Notes: generated by a model not told the origin, from the sequence alone. A DNA stretch of 64,000 bases from Streptomyces sp. V4I2 (GCF_030817655.1 NZ_JAUSZM010000003.1:7068001-7132000); one strand, 5' to 3'. Numbered from the stretch's first letter, positions 17,377 through 27,339 are shown. A program made the numbers and translations.

Positions 17377-18489
17377 GTGAGTTCCCCAGATCCGCAGGTT
17401 CGCGCAGCGCGAAACCACTCAACCACGCCCGGTGCGCGCGGGCCCGTCGTCGCGGTCACCGGTGCCGCGTCCGGTGTCGGCGCGCTGCTCGTCGAGCGGC
17501 TCGCCGCCTCGGACGAGATCAAGCAGGTCATCGCCATCGACGAGCGCCGCGGCGAGTGCGCGGCGGCGCAGTGGCACATCCTGGATGTACGGGATCCGGC
17601 CATCGCGGAGAAGCTGCGCGGGGCCGACGCGGTCGTGCATCTGGCGCTCGACCTGGATCTGGAGACCGACGCGGCCGCCCGTACGGCTTACAACGTACGG
17701 GGGACACAGACCGTGCTGACGGCTGCCGCGGCGGCCGGCGTCCACCGGGTCGTGCTGTGCACGTCCGCCATGGTCTACGGGGCCCTGCCGGACAACGAGC
17801 TGCCGCTCTCCGAGGACGCGGAGCTGCGGGCCACGGCGGAGGCGACCGGGGTCGGGGACCTGCTGGAGATCGAGCGACTCGCCCGGCGCGCGCCGCGGGC
17901 GCATCCGGGGCTCAACGTCACCGTGGTCCGGCCGGCGGTGCTGGTCGGGGAGACGGACACCGCGCTGACCAGGTACTTCGAGTCGCCTCGGCTGCTGGTG
18001 GTGGCCGGGTCGCGCCCCGCCTGGCAGTTCTGCCACGTCGAGGACCTGTGCAGTGCTCTGGAGTACGCCGTCCTGGAGAAGGTCGACGGGGAACTCGCCG
18101 TCGGGTGCGACGGGTGGCTGGAGCAGGAAGAGGTCGAGGAACTCAGCGGGATCAGGCGGATGGAACTGCCGTCCACCGTCGCGCTGGGCGCGGCGGCCCG
18201 GCTGCACCGGATCGGGCTGACGCCGTCCCCGGCGGGCGATCTGGCCTACACGATGTACCCCTGGGTGGTCAGCGGGAGCCGGCTGCACGACGCGGGGTGG
18301 CGGCCGCAGTGGACCAACGAGGAGGTGCTCGCGGAGCTGCTGGACGAGGTCTCCGGGAGACATACCGTGGCGGGCCGGCGACTCGGGCGCAAGGACGCGA
18401 CCGCGGCCGGGGCCGCGGGGGCGACGGTGGCTCTGCTGGGTGCGGCGGCGGTCGTACGGCGGGCCCGGAAGGCTCGGCGCCGGATCTGA
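17377..18489 (+). CDS. NAD-dependent epimerase/dehydratase (extended SDR)
   Basis: A 370-residue extended SDR. The nucleotide-binding motif is VTGAASGVGALLVERL near residue 25 (TGxxxGxG-like), followed by VVHLALDLDLETD and TSAMVYG, then a downstream arginine-rich membrane-proximal tail containing a short hydrophobic segment (AAGATVALLGAAAVVRRARK). The usual YxxxK pair is not obvious: after SAMVYG the expected Tyr/Lys dyad is replaced by GVGDLLEIERLARR, so activity may be altered. GTG 17377 follows GGAGA. It is probably co-transcribed with moaE. Confidence 0.8.
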   Translation: MSSPDPQVRAARNHSTTPGARGPVVAVTGAASGVGALLVERLAASDEIKQVIAIDERRGECAAAQWHILDVRDPAIAEKLRGADAVVHLALDLDLETDAAARTAYNVRGTQTVLTAAAAAGVHRVVLCTSAMVYGALPDNELPLSEDAELRATAEATGVGDLLEIERLARRAPRAHPGLNVTVVRPAVLVGETDTALTRYFESPRLLVVAGSRPAWQFCHVEDLCSALEYAVLEKVDGELAVGCDGWLEQEEVEELSGIRRMELPSTVALGAAARLHRIGLTPSPAGDLAYTMYPWVVSGSRLHDAGWRPQWTNEEVLAELLDEVSGRHTVAGRRLGRKDATAAGAAGATVALLGAAAVVRRARKARRRI

Positions 18490-18621
18490 CGGAAGGGCAT
18501 GCCGCACAACGCCTTCAGTCGGTCGCGGCGCGCCCCCTGTAGGAGGCTCCGAGCAGGCACGCGTGCGTACCGGTCGATGACGCTGTTCCTCGTCCTCGTA
18601 GGCGTGCGGCAGGATGGAGGC

Positions 18622-19083
18622 ATGGCACCCACACACGACCACCCCGGTGAGCAGGCCGCGCAGGATCCCGTCAAGCTCCTCGCCATCCGGGAGACGGCGC
18701 TCTCCCTGGACGAGGTCTTCCGGGCCGTCGGGGACGAGGCCGCGGGCGGGACCGCGTTGTTCGTCGGGACCGTGCGCAACCATGACGGGGGTGCCGATGT
18801 CGATGAGCTCGGGTACTCGTGCCATCCCAGCGCCGAGGCCGAGATGCGGCGGATCGCCGAGAAGGTCGTCGCCGAGTACCCGGTGCGGGCCCTCGCGGCC
18901 GTGCATCGCGTGGGTGACCTGAAGGTCGGGGACCTCGCCGTCGTGGTGGCCGTCTCCTGTCCGCACCGGGGCGAGGCCTTCGAGGCGTGCCGGAAGCTGA
19001 TCGACGACCTCAAGCACGAAGTGCCCATCTGGAAGCATCAGAAGTTCTCCGACGGCACCGAGGAGTGGGTCGGCGCTTGCTGA
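18622..19083 (+). CDS. moaE: Molybdopterin synthase catalytic subunit MoaE
   Basis: A 153-residue MoaE. Characteristic stretches are ALFVGTVRNHDGG, ELGYSCHPSAEAEM, VAVHRVGDLKVGDLAVVVAVSCPHR, and the active-site lysine block LKHEVPIWKHQKF. With thiocarboxylated MoaD it inserts the dithiolene sulfurs into precursor Z to form molybdopterin. ATG 18622 was chosen because AGGA lies seven bases upstream and the longer frame is not conserved. No moaD is adjacent. Confidence 0.93.
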   Translation: MAPTHDHPGEQAAQDPVKLLAIRETALSLDEVFRAVGDEAAGGTALFVGTVRNHDGGADVDELGYSCHPSAEAEMRRIAEKVVAEYPVRALAAVHRVGDLKVGDLAVVVAVSCPHRGEAFEACRKLIDDLKHEVPIWKHQKFSDGTEEWVGAC

Positions 19084-19212
19084 GCCCGCCTCACCCTGCG
19101 TGACCCCCCTTCCGGTTGCGTAACCGCACCCCTGGCGTGAGCGTTGTCGGTGCGGACGGTTAGTCTGCTGACCAGTCAGTTTGCGGTCGCTCATCGGGGT
19201 TGGGAGGACGGC

Positions 19213-19377
19213 ATGGCGGCGCTCGCCTGGTTGTTGATTCCGCTTGTGGCTGCGATCGGCGCCGGCCTCTGGGGCAGTTGGGCCAATCGGACCCGCAAGG
19301 TCCGTAGCGACGGCCCCGAGCTCGACGGGTACGCCCGCTTCCGCGCCGCCATGGAGAAGCCCCGCTCCGGCACATGA
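19213..19377 (+). CDS. Small single-pass membrane protein
   Basis: A 54-residue protein with one N-terminal transmembrane helix (ALAWLLIPLVAAIGAGLWGSW) and a charged tail ending YARFRAAMEKPRSGT. A GGGAGG ribosome site lies six bases before ATG 19213, which decides the start. This type is common in Streptomyces beside the YlbL-like protease gene; function is unknown. A TTAGTCT promoter-like -10 lies near 19160. Confidence 0.8.
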   Translation: MAALAWLLIPLVAAIGAGLWGSWANRTRKVRSDGPELDGYARFRAAMEKPRSGT

Positions 19378-19430
19378 CCCGGACGCGGCCCTGACGGTGC
19401 GCTGACAGAGGCGTCCCGTACTGTCGTGCC

Positions 19431-20525
19431 ATGCCACGCCGCACCGCGACGATGCTCGCCTCCACCCTGATGCTGATCGCGCTCCTGTGCGCGGGAGTCT
19501 TCATCAATGTGCCGTATTCGGAGATGTCACCGGGTCCGACGGTGAACACGCTCGGGGACCACGACGGCGAGCCGGTGCTGCAGATCTCGGGGCGGAAGAC
19601 GTACGGGACGACTGGGAACCTGAACATGACCACCGTCCGGGTCACCAGCGCCGACTACAAGATGAACCTCGTCGAGGCCGTCTACGGGTGGCTCGCGCAC
19701 GACAACAAGGTCGTGCCGCACGACACCCTCTATCCGGACGGCAAGACCGAGGAGCAGTCGACCCAGGAGAACGCCGAGGAGTTCAGCCAGTCCCAGGAGA
19801 GCGCCAAGGTCGCGGCCCTCAAGGAGCTGGACGTCCCGGTGCGGTCCTGGGTGATCGTCTCGACGGTCGTCAAGGACTCCCCGGCCGAGGGCCGGCTGCA
19901 CGCCGGGGATGTGATCAAGGCCGTCGACGGTACGGCGGTGAAGGAGCCCGCCGACGTCGCCGAACTGGTGACCAAGCACAAGCCCGGCGAGGACGTCGTC
20001 TTCACGATCGTGCCCGCCAAGGAACAGGCCGCCGCCGAGAAGGAGAACAAGACGGCGACCCGGACCGAGGGCGTCACCATTACGACGAAGGCCTCCGACG
20101 ACGGCGGCGAGAAGCGCGCCATCGTCGGGATCTCGGCGGGGACGGACCACACGTTCCCGTTCACCATCGACATCAAGCTCGCCGACGTCGGCGGGCCGAG
20201 TGCCGGGCTGATGTTCGCGCTCGGCATCTACGACAAGCTCACCCCGGGCAGCCTCACCGGCGGCAAGTTCGTCGCCGGCACCGGGACGATCGACGACGAC
20301 GGCAAGGTCGGCCCGATCGGCGGCATCGAGATGAAGACCGTCGGCGCGCGCACCAAGGGCGCCCAGTACTTCCTCACGCCAGCCGACAACTGCGCGGCCG
20401 CCGCGAGCGACGCCCCCGACGGGCTCACCCTCGTGAAGGTGAAGACCATCGACGACGCCCTCGGCGCCCTCAAGGACATCCGCTCGGGCGACACCGCCGA
20501 CCTGACGAAGTGCACGACGCAGTAG
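19431..20525 (+). CDS. YlbL-like PDZ/Lon-type membrane protease
   Basis: A 364-residue protein. An N-terminal signal anchor (ASTLMLIALLCAGVFINVPY), a PDZ domain around residues 130-200 (VVKDSPAEGRLHAGDVIKAVDGTAV), then a Lon S16 serine protease domain with GGPSAGLMFALGIYDKL and, 40 residues on, GGIEMKTVGARTKGA. These carry the Ser-Lys catalytic dyad. It is predicted to face outward. The gene is convergent with the PPA1309-family gene, only nine bases apart. Confidence 0.9.
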   Translation: MPRRTATMLASTLMLIALLCAGVFINVPYSEMSPGPTVNTLGDHDGEPVLQISGRKTYGTTGNLNMTTVRVTSADYKMNLVEAVYGWLAHDNKVVPHDTLYPDGKTEEQSTQENAEEFSQSQESAKVAALKELDVPVRSWVIVSTVVKDSPAEGRLHAGDVIKAVDGTAVKEPADVAELVTKHKPGEDVVFTIVPAKEQAAAEKENKTATRTEGVTITTKASDDGGEKRAIVGISAGTDHTFPFTIDIKLADVGGPSAGLMFALGIYDKLTPGSLTGGKFVAGTGTIDDDGKVGPIGGIEMKTVGARTKGAQYFLTPADNCAAAASDAPDGLTLVKVKTIDDALGALKDIRSGDTADLTKCTTQ

Positions 20526-20534
20526 CCCGCGGGA

Positions 20535-21077
20535 CTACTCCTCGAACGTCGCCGCCAGCGCCTCCGCAAGGCCCGGCACCAGAGCACCGCCCGTGAGGAC
20601 CTCCGTCGGGGAGTCCTTCTCGCGCAGCCGCAGGGCCGAGTCGCGGGCGCCGTCGCGCAGGACCGCGACCGTCATGCGGACCTCCTGACGGTCCGGGTGC
20701 TCGGCCACCCACTGGGCGAGCTTCTTCTCGGTCAGCCCTTCCGGGACGGACGCCTCCGCGGACGGCGGCAGCATCAGGCGCTCCACCGTGAGCGCGCAGC
20801 CGACCACGGCGTCGGGCCAGGCGATCGTGCCGAGGAACTCGTCGAGTGGCTTGCCCGCGGGGATCTCCTCCTGCTCGATCGGGGTGAGGCCGGTGGTCTG
20901 CTGCTCCGCGTCGAGGCCGAGCTGGGCCGCGAGGGCGGGTTCCTGAGTGCGCAGCCGGGCGGTGTCTACGAGGGCGAAGAGGCGGGCGGGCTGGTCCCAG
21001 CCGAGGCCGGAGGCGTACTCGTCGATCTCGAGAACGGCCCGGGTCAGCGGGCTCGCCGCCATGGGGGTGTTGGACAT
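20535..21077 (-). CDS. PPA1309-family protein
   Basis: A 180-residue soluble protein of the actinobacterial PPA1309 family: LTRAVLEIDEYASGLGWDQPARLFALVDTARL near the start, IAWPDAVVGCALTVERLMLP and WVAEHPDRQEVRMTVAVLRDGARDSALRLR later. No catalytic motif is known. AGAGG lies nine bases before ATG 21077; a GTG two codons upstream is an alternative. It is divergent from the UPF0182 gene, a pairing conserved in Streptomyces as far as I recall. Confidence 0.85.
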   Translation of the reverse strand: MSNTPMAASPLTRAVLEIDEYASGLGWDQPARLFALVDTARLRTQEPALAAQLGLDAEQQTTGLTPIEQEEIPAGKPLDEFLGTIAWPDAVVGCALTVERLMLPPSAEASVPEGLTEKKLAQWVAEHPDRQEVRMTVAVLRDGARDSALRLREKDSPTEVLTGGALVPGLAEALAATFEE

Positions 21078-21228
21078 GGTCACAATCCTCTCTCGTTCAG
21101 GGCCGGAATCGGGAACCGAGTAAAGCGTGAGTAAGTTGCATAGGTGGGGGCCTACGATCACGAGGCCCACGGACGGCCCGTGACGACGCGGGTCTGACAT
21201 ACCAACAGCGAACTTCGAGGTGCGCACC

Positions 21229-24201
21229 TTGGCTTTCCAGATGCCGGACCGCGGCGGAGGCCCGACGGGGCCACGGATCAGAGTGGGCCGCCCGTCCCGG
21301 CGTGTCCGGACCCTGCTCATGACACTGGGCGTCCTTGCCGTCCTCGGCATGGCGTTCACCATGTTCGCCGGGTTCTGGACGGACTGGCTCTGGTACCGGT
21401 CGGTGAACTACTCGTCGGTGTTCACGACCACCCTGTGGACCAAGATCGGGCTGTTCTTCGTCTTCGGTCTGCTGATGGCCCTGGCGGTCGGCCTCAACAT
21501 CTGGCTGGCCCACCGGCTGCGTCCGCCGCTGAGCGCCATGTCGATGGAGCAGCAGAGCCTGGACCGCTACCGGATGGGCATCGCGCCGTACAAGAAGTGG
21601 CTGCTCCTGGGAATCACCGCCCTGGTGGGCCTCATCGCCGGCGCCTCGGCGTCGAGCCAGTGGCGGACCTGGCTGATGTGGGTCAACGGCGTGCCCTTCA
21701 ACCAGAAGGACCCGCAGTTCCACCTCGACGTCTCCTTCTACGCCTTCGACCTGCCCTGGTACCGGTTCCTGCTCGGCTTCGGCTTCGCCGCCGCGATCCT
21801 CTCCGTGATCGCCGCCGCGCTCACCCACTACCTGTACGGCGGGCTCAGGGTCACCTCTCCGGGCGCGCGTGCCACGTCCGCCGCGACCGGGCATCTGTCG
21901 GTGCTGCTGGGCATCTTCGTCGCCCTCAAGGCGGTCGCGTACTGGCTCGACCGGTACGGACTGGCCGTGAAGTCCAGCGACTTCAAGGCCACCGACGCCT
22001 GGACCGGCCTCAGGTACGTCGACGCGAATGCCTATCTGCCGGCCAAGACGATCCTGTTCTGCATCGCCGTCATCTGCGCCGTGCTGTTCTTCGCCACCCT
22101 GTGGCGGCGCACCTGGCAGCTGCCCGTCATCGGCTTCGGTCTGATGGTGCTCTCGGCGATCCTCATCGGCGGTCTGTACCCGGCGATCGTCCAGAAGTTC
22201 CAGGTCCAGCCCAACGAGCAGGCCAAGGAAGCGCCGTACGTCGCGAAGAACCTCAAGGCGACGCGTGACGCGTACGGCATCGACGACACCAAGGTCACCG
22301 ACTACGCGGGCAAGTCCACCACCACGGACAAGACCAAGCTGCGCGACGACGTCGACGGCACGGCCAGCATCCGCGTCATGGACCCGAACATCGTCTCGCC
22401 GACGTTCCAGCAGCTCCAGCAGATGCGTAACTACTACGCGTTCCCGACCAACCTGGACGTCGACCGCTACAGCAAGGACGGCAAGGACCAGGACACCGTC
22501 ATCGGTCTGCGTGAGCTGAACCTCAACGGCATTCCGAAGAACAACTGGATCAACGACCACTTCCGCTACACCCACGGATACGGCGTGGTCGCCGCCAAGG
22601 GCACCACGGCCGACGCCGAGGGCCGCCCGGTCTTCACCGAGTCCGACCTGCCGTCCCAGGGTGACCTCGGGACATACCAGCAGCGGATCTACTACGGCGA
22701 GAAGACCACCACGTACTCGATCGTCGGTGGTCCCCAGAAGGAGATCGACTACTCCGACGACAGCGGAGAGAAGACCTTCAGCTACACGGCCGACAGCGGG
22801 GTCAACCTCTCCAACCCGGTCAACCGGGCCGCGTACGCGTTGGCGTTCAGCGAACCGCAGATCATGTACTCCGGGGCGATCGGCGAGGGATCGCGGATCC
22901 TCTACAACCGCACGCCCAAGCAGCGTGTCGAGGCGGTGGCCCCCTGGCTGACCATCGACGGCGACGCCTACCCGGCGGTCGTGGACGGCAAGATCCAGTG
23001 GATCGTCGATGCGTACACGACGACGAACGGCTACCCGTACTCCTCGCGTACGACGCTCGGTGACACGACGGCCGACTCGCTGACCGCGACGAACAACTCG
23101 CGTGCGGTGGTGGCCCAGCAGAACCAGGTCAACTACATCCGCAACTCGGTGAAGGCGACCGTCGACGCGTACACCGGCCAGGTCAAGCTCTATCAGTGGG
23201 ACACCCAGGACCCCGTCCTGAAGACCTGGATGAAGGCGTTCCCGGGCACGGTGAAGGCCAAGGGCGACATCTCCGCATCGCTGATGGCCCATCTCCGGTA
23301 CCCGCAGGACCTGTTCAAGGTCCAGCGCGAACTGCTCAGCCGCTACCACGTCGAGGACGCGGACACGTTCCTCAGCGGCAGCGAGGTGTGGCAGGTGCCG
23401 GACGACCCGTCGAACAAGTCGGGTGACGCGGTGCCGCCGTACTACCTGAGCATGAAGATGCCCGACCAGTCGGCACAGGCGTTCTCGCTGACGACCACCT
23501 TCACGCCCAACGGGCGGGACAACCTCAGTGCGTTCATGGCGGTCGACGCGGAGGCGGGCACGCCCGACTACGGCAAGATCAGAATCCTGAAACTGCCGAC
23601 CAGCACGACCGTCAACGGGCCCAAACAGGTGCAGAGCCAGTTCAACTCCGAACAGGACATCGCCGAGTCCATCAGACTTCTGCAGGGCGGCGACTCCGAG
23701 GTGGAGTACGGCAACCTGCTGACGGTGCCACTCGACGGAGGACTGCTCTACGTGGAGCCGGTCTACGTACGCGGTGGTGGACTCAAGTACCCGCTGCTGC
23801 GGAAGGTGTTGGTGAGCTACGGAGGCAACACCGCCTTCGAGGACACCCTCGACCAAGCCCTCAACAAGGTCTTCGGAGCGGACGTTTCGACTCCCGAGCC
23901 ACCGGACGAGGGCGAGGACCCGGGCACGACCCCACCACCGACGTCCAGTAACCCCACGGTCCAAAAGGCCCTGGACGACGCCCAGAAGGCCTTCGACGCC
24001 GGCCAGGAAGCCCTGAAGAAGGGTGACTGGGAGGCGTACGGCCGGGCCCAGGCGGACCTGGAGGCCGCGCTGCGGCGGGCCGAGGACGCGCAGGCCGCCG
24101 CCGACAAGCCCGGCGGTGGCGGCACCAGCAGTCCCAGTCCCAGCGGCAGTCCGAGCCCGAGTGGCAGTCCGAGCCCGACCGGCAGTCCGGACAGCGGCTG
24201 A
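21229..24201 (+). CDS. UPF0182 family large membrane protein
   Basis: About 990 residues. Seven hydrophobic helices occupy roughly residues 25-325, then a large extracytoplasmic domain of about 550 residues and a Ser/Pro/Gly-rich acidic tail. The family is found across actinobacteria with no proven role. Start choice: TTG 21229 has GAGG eight bases upstream and gives the family N-terminus MAFQMPDRGGGP; GTG 21220 and ATG 21241 are alternatives without a better ribosome site. The tail contains short SPSPSG repeats whose DNA pattern runs a little past the stop. Confidence 0.88.
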   Translation: MAFQMPDRGGGPTGPRIRVGRPSRRVRTLLMTLGVLAVLGMAFTMFAGFWTDWLWYRSVNYSSVFTTTLWTKIGLFFVFGLLMALAVGLNIWLAHRLRPPLSAMSMEQQSLDRYRMGIAPYKKWLLLGITALVGLIAGASASSQWRTWLMWVNGVPFNQKDPQFHLDVSFYAFDLPWYRFLLGFGFAAAILSVIAAALTHYLYGGLRVTSPGARATSAATGHLSVLLGIFVALKAVAYWLDRYGLAVKSSDFKATDAWTGLRYVDANAYLPAKTILFCIAVICAVLFFATLWRRTWQLPVIGFGLMVLSAILIGGLYPAIVQKFQVQPNEQAKEAPYVAKNLKATRDAYGIDDTKVTDYAGKSTTTDKTKLRDDVDGTASIRVMDPNIVSPTFQQLQQMRNYYAFPTNLDVDRYSKDGKDQDTVIGLRELNLNGIPKNNWINDHFRYTHGYGVVAAKGTTADAEGRPVFTESDLPSQGDLGTYQQRIYYGEKTTTYSIVGGPQKEIDYSDDSGEKTFSYTADSGVNLSNPVNRAAYALAFSEPQIMYSGAIGEGSRILYNRTPKQRVEAVAPWLTIDGDAYPAVVDGKIQWIVDAYTTTNGYPYSSRTTLGDTTADSLTATNNSRAVVAQQNQVNYIRNSVKATVDAYTGQVKLYQWDTQDPVLKTWMKAFPGTVKAKGDISASLMAHLRYPQDLFKVQRELLSRYHVEDADTFLSGSEVWQVPDDPSNKSGDAVPPYYLSMKMPDQSAQAFSLTTTFTPNGRDNLSAFMAVDAEAGTPDYGKIRILKLPTSTTVNGPKQVQSQFNSEQDIAESIRLLQGGDSEVEYGNLLTVPLDGGLLYVEPVYVRGGGLKYPLLRKVLVSYGGNTAFEDTLDQALNKVFGADVSTPEPPDEGEDPGTTPPPTSSNPTVQKALDDAQKAFDAGQEALKKGDWEAYGRAQADLEAALRRAEDAQAAADKPGGGGTSSPSPSGSPSPSGSPSPTGSPDSG

Positions 24202-24310
24202 TCAACAGTCCCGACAGCGGCTGTTCGGTAGCCCTGACAGTCGTTGATCGGTAGTCCAAAGCAGCTGGTCAAAGCCCACCCCGCGCCGTGATACGGTTGC
24301 AGAACAACGG

Positions 24311-24384
24311 CGCGGGGTGGAGCAGCTCGGTAGCTCGCTGGGCTCATAACCCAGAGGTCGCAGGTTCAAATCCTGTCCCCGCTA
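24311..24384 (+). tRNA. Initiator tRNA-fMet (CAT), copy 1
   Basis: A 74-base cloverleaf with anticodon CAT, unpaired C1:U72 at the acceptor end and three G:C pairs in the anticodon stem (GGG/CCC), both initiator hallmarks. The T-arm reads AGGTTCAAATCCT. CCA is not encoded in full. A hairpin terminator follows. Confidence 0.95.
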
Positions 24385-24415
24385 CTCAAGGTCGACGACG
24401 TGAGTCACAGACCAA

Positions 24416-24451
24416 CGAAGGCCCGGATCCTGAATAGGATCCGGGCCTTCG
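24416..24451. terminator. Terminator after first tRNA-fMet
   Basis: A perfect 15-bp stem with a six-base loop (TGAATA), 31 bases after the tRNA. Confidence 0.85.
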
Positions 24452-24615
24452 TGATGTGCGAACGCATGTGCCGACATCAGGGACGGCCGTGCCGCCGAGG
24501 GGAGTTGGGGACTTCTGTGTTTGACTTGTCTCTCTGTGGGCATGTCGACAAAACGCTGAAGTGACCTCACTGGCTGCGGTATACCAGGTGTACCCAGGTT
24601 GCAGGTGGTGCGACG

Positions 24616-26466
24616 ATGGACGTTATGGGGGACAAGGCAACTCTGTTCGAGACAGGGCGTTTTGTGCAACCTTCCCAGCCGGACGAGGCCGGGGAGGCGG
24701 TCGAGGGTGTCGCCGAGGACGCGGCCGAAGAGGTCCGCCGGCGGATCGCCGCCGAGACCGGCGACGTCGAGGCGATGAGCGTCCTCGGGGCCATGCTGCT
24801 GCGCCGCGGTGATCTCGACGGAGCCGAGCCCCATCTGCGTGCCGCCACCGCGGCCGGTGACCGGGCCGCCGCCAACAACCTGGGAGTCCTCCTCCATCAG
24901 CGCGGGTACGCCGACGACGCCGCCGGATGGTGGCGGATCGCCGCCGTCGCCGGGTCCGCCGCGGCCGCGCACGCGCTGGGCCGGCACCACCGGGAGCGGG
25001 GCGACGAGCCGGCCGCGGAGTACTGGCTGCGGCAGTCCGCCGAACAGGGGCACGCGCTGGGCGCGTACGCCCTCGCCGATCTGCTGGAGCATCGCGGGGA
25101 CGCCGGGGCGGAGCTGTGGATGCGGTCCGCGGCCGAGCGGGGGCATCGGGAGGCGGCGTACCGGCTGGCCCGTGCGCTTGATCGCAAGACGGTGGGTGAG
25201 GTGGACGCCGGGGGTGACAGCGTTGTCGCTGGTGCTGGTGCTGGTGCTGGTGCTGGTGCGACGGACGAGGCCGAGCAGTGGTACCGGCAGGCCGCCGCGC
25301 GCGGGCACCGGCGGGCCGCGCTGCACCTCGGGGCGATCCTGGAGAAGCGCGGCGAGCTCAAGGAGGCCGGGCGCTGGTACCTGACCTCCGCCAAGGACGG
25401 GGAGGCGCGGGCCGCCTGCGCGCTCGGGTTCCTGCTGCGGGACGCCGGGGACCCCGAGAGCGCCGCCGTGTGGTGGTTGCGGGCCGCGCAGGACGGCGAC
25501 GGCAACGCGGCCAACGCGCTGGGCGCGCTGCACGCCGAGCGCGGGGAGCCGCAGACCGCCGAGCGGTGGTACCGGGCGGCGATGGACGCCGGTGACGACA
25601 ACGGGGCGTACAACCTCGGGCTGCTCTGTGCCGAGCAGGGGCGGACCGCGCAGGCCGAGCAGTGGTACCGGCGGGCGGCGTACGCCGGACACCGCGAGGC
25701 GGCGAACGCGCTGGCGATCCTGTTGCTGCAGGGCGGGGACGCGCGGGGGGCGGAGCCGTGGTTCTCCAAGGCCGCGGAGGCCGGGAGCGTCGACGCCGCG
25801 TTCAACCTGGGGATTCTGTTCGCCGGGCGGGGCGAGGATGCCGTCGCGCTGCGGTGGTATGAGCGGGCTGCGGGCGCCGGGCATACGGAAGCGGCGCTTC
25901 AGGTCGGGATCGCGCGGCTGCGGGACGGGGACGAGCGGGAGGCGGAGCGGTACCTGCGGTGTGCGGCGGGGGGTGGCAGTGCGGAGGCCGCGTACCGGCT
26001 GGCGACTGTCCTGGATGCCCGGCGGCCGCCGGTGCCTTCGCATGAGCTCGGGGAGACGGTGCACGAGAAGAGCGAGTGCGAGGAGTGGTACGAGCGGGCG
26101 GCGTCGCTCGGGCATCGGCGGGCGCAGGTGCGGGTCGGGATGCTGGCCGCTGCGCGGGGCGATGTCGTGGAGGCCGCGCGGTGGTATCGGGAGGCTGCCG
26201 AAGCCGGGTCTCGTAACGGTGCGTTCAATCTTGGGCTGTTGCTGGCTCGGGAGGGGAGTGAGCCGGAGGCGGCGGTGTGGTGGACTCGGGCGGCTGATGC
26301 GGGGCATGGGCGGGCGGCGTTGCGGCTTGCCCTCGTCTACGCGCGTCGGGGGGAGCTGGCTGAGGGGCAGCGGTGGGCTGATCGGGCGGTGGTGCTTGGG
26401 CCGGGGGAGGTTGCGGAGCGGGCGGCTCGGTTGCGGGATGCGTTGCGGCAGGAGCTGTCGGCGTGA
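24616..26466 (+). CDS. Sel1/TPR repeat protein
   Basis: A 616-residue solenoid made almost entirely of 36-residue Sel1-like TPR units, each with an A-x-x-x-L-G/N-L-L ... AEQWYRRAAxxGHxxAA pattern. No signal peptide or membrane segment is present, so it is likely a cytoplasmic scaffold. An in-frame hexanucleotide run of GGTGCT (25228-25260) encodes Ala-Gly repeats between units. ATG 24616 is used; ATG 24625 is equally possible. The gene stands alone between two identical fMet tRNAs and is followed by a long repeat array. Confidence 0.88.
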   Translation: MDVMGDKATLFETGRFVQPSQPDEAGEAVEGVAEDAAEEVRRRIAAETGDVEAMSVLGAMLLRRGDLDGAEPHLRAATAAGDRAAANNLGVLLHQRGYADDAAGWWRIAAVAGSAAAAHALGRHHRERGDEPAAEYWLRQSAEQGHALGAYALADLLEHRGDAGAELWMRSAAERGHREAAYRLARALDRKTVGEVDAGGDSVVAGAGAGAGAGATDEAEQWYRQAAARGHRRAALHLGAILEKRGELKEAGRWYLTSAKDGEARAACALGFLLRDAGDPESAAVWWLRAAQDGDGNAANALGALHAERGEPQTAERWYRAAMDAGDDNGAYNLGLLCAEQGRTAQAEQWYRRAAYAGHREAANALAILLLQGGDARGAEPWFSKAAEAGSVDAAFNLGILFAGRGEDAVALRWYERAAGAGHTEAALQVGIARLRDGDEREAERYLRCAAGGGSAEAAYRLATVLDARRPPVPSHELGETVHEKSECEEWYERAASLGHRRAQVRVGMLAAARGDVVEAARWYREAAEAGSRNGAFNLGLLLAREGSEPEAAVWWTRAADAGHGRAALRLALVYARRGELAEGQRWADRAVVLGPGEVAERAARLRDALRQELSA

Positions 26467-26559
26467 GGCTTTCGCTGGGCTGAGGCCGGGGGCCGCCGGC
26501 TCGGGGTTGGGGGTTGCTGCCGGGGTGTTCCTCGCCCCCGCCGCCCCTACCCGTCCCAT

Positions 26560-27190
26560 CCCAGGGGCTCCGCCCCTTCGACCCCGCCAGGGGCTCCGCC
26601 CTGGACCCAGGCGGGGAGTGCGTCCCCTGCATCCCAGGCGAGGCTTCGCCTGCGGGGCTGCGCCCCTGGGACCCGCTGGGCTGCGTCGCCTGCACGCCTG
26701 GCCGGGTTCGCCCCCCGGGCGGGGACTGCGTCCCCTGCACCCCGTGCGGGGCTGTGCCCCTTGACCCTGGCGGGGCTCCGACTCCTGCACGTCTGGCGGG
26801 GCTCTGCCCCCTGCGCCCACGCAGGGCTTCGTCCGTGGGCGCAGCTGGGGATCGGTCTCCTGCACCCCTGGCGGGGGCTCCGTCCCCAGCACTCCATGCC
26901 GGGCTGCGCCCCTGGACGCCGCGGGGACTGCGTCCCCTGCACGCCTGGTGGGGCGCCTTCCCTGGAGCCTGGCGGGGACTGCGTCCCTTGCACCCCATGC
27001 GGGGCCGTGCCCCTGGACGCCGCGGGGACTGCGTCCCCTGCACGCCTGGTGGGGTGCCCCCTGGATCCGGGCGGGGCTGAGTCCCCTGGATCCGGGCGAG
27101 GGCTCCGTCCCCTGGATCCGGGCAGGCTCCGCTTCCGCACCCCACGTGAGGCTTTGCACCCCGCCGGGCCTGCGCTCCGGACCCCCTTCG
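26560..27190. repeat. Array of about 25 short GC-rich hairpin repeats
   Basis: The 870 bases after the Sel1 gene contain no convincing gene. Most of it is a degenerate array of 22-30-base units, each with a small GGGG-loop-CCCC palindrome (for example GGGGACTGCGTCCCCTGCA near 26719, 26921 and 27021) joined by CCCTGG(A)-type spacers. A block of about 100 bases is duplicated near 26902 and 27000. Several overlapping open frames cross it on both strands, but they only translate the repeat. Each unit resembles the scattered intergenic GGGGCTNCGCCCC palindromes of Streptomyces. Confidence 0.9.
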
Positions 27191-27339
27191 GGCCGAAGGG
27201 TCTCGTCCTCGAAGGCCGGGCGGGCTGAAGGGTGCGGATCGGAGTCGAGGGGTGAGGGGTGGCGCTGACCTGGGCTGATGAGGGGGTGGTAATCGATTTG
27301 CCTCTGCTGGTCTCCTTGACGTAGTGTTCCATTCATCGA

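Noticed and set aside
21114..21140. SigR-like GGAAT upstream of the UPF0182 gene
   Set aside because: No GTT at 18-base spacing.
21097..23964. A 955-codon minus-strand open frame
   Set aside because: Antisense to the UPF0182 gene; composition is Val/Arg/Asp-rich shadow translation of high-GC codons.
26560..27190. Possible CRISPR array or coding repeat protein
   Set aside because: Units vary in length and sequence, spacers are not unique, and all frames translate only the repeat.
24382..27336. A 984-codon minus-strand open frame
   Set aside because: It is the shadow of the Sel1 gene plus the GC-rich repeat array and reads as Pro/Arg/Gly repeats with no domain.
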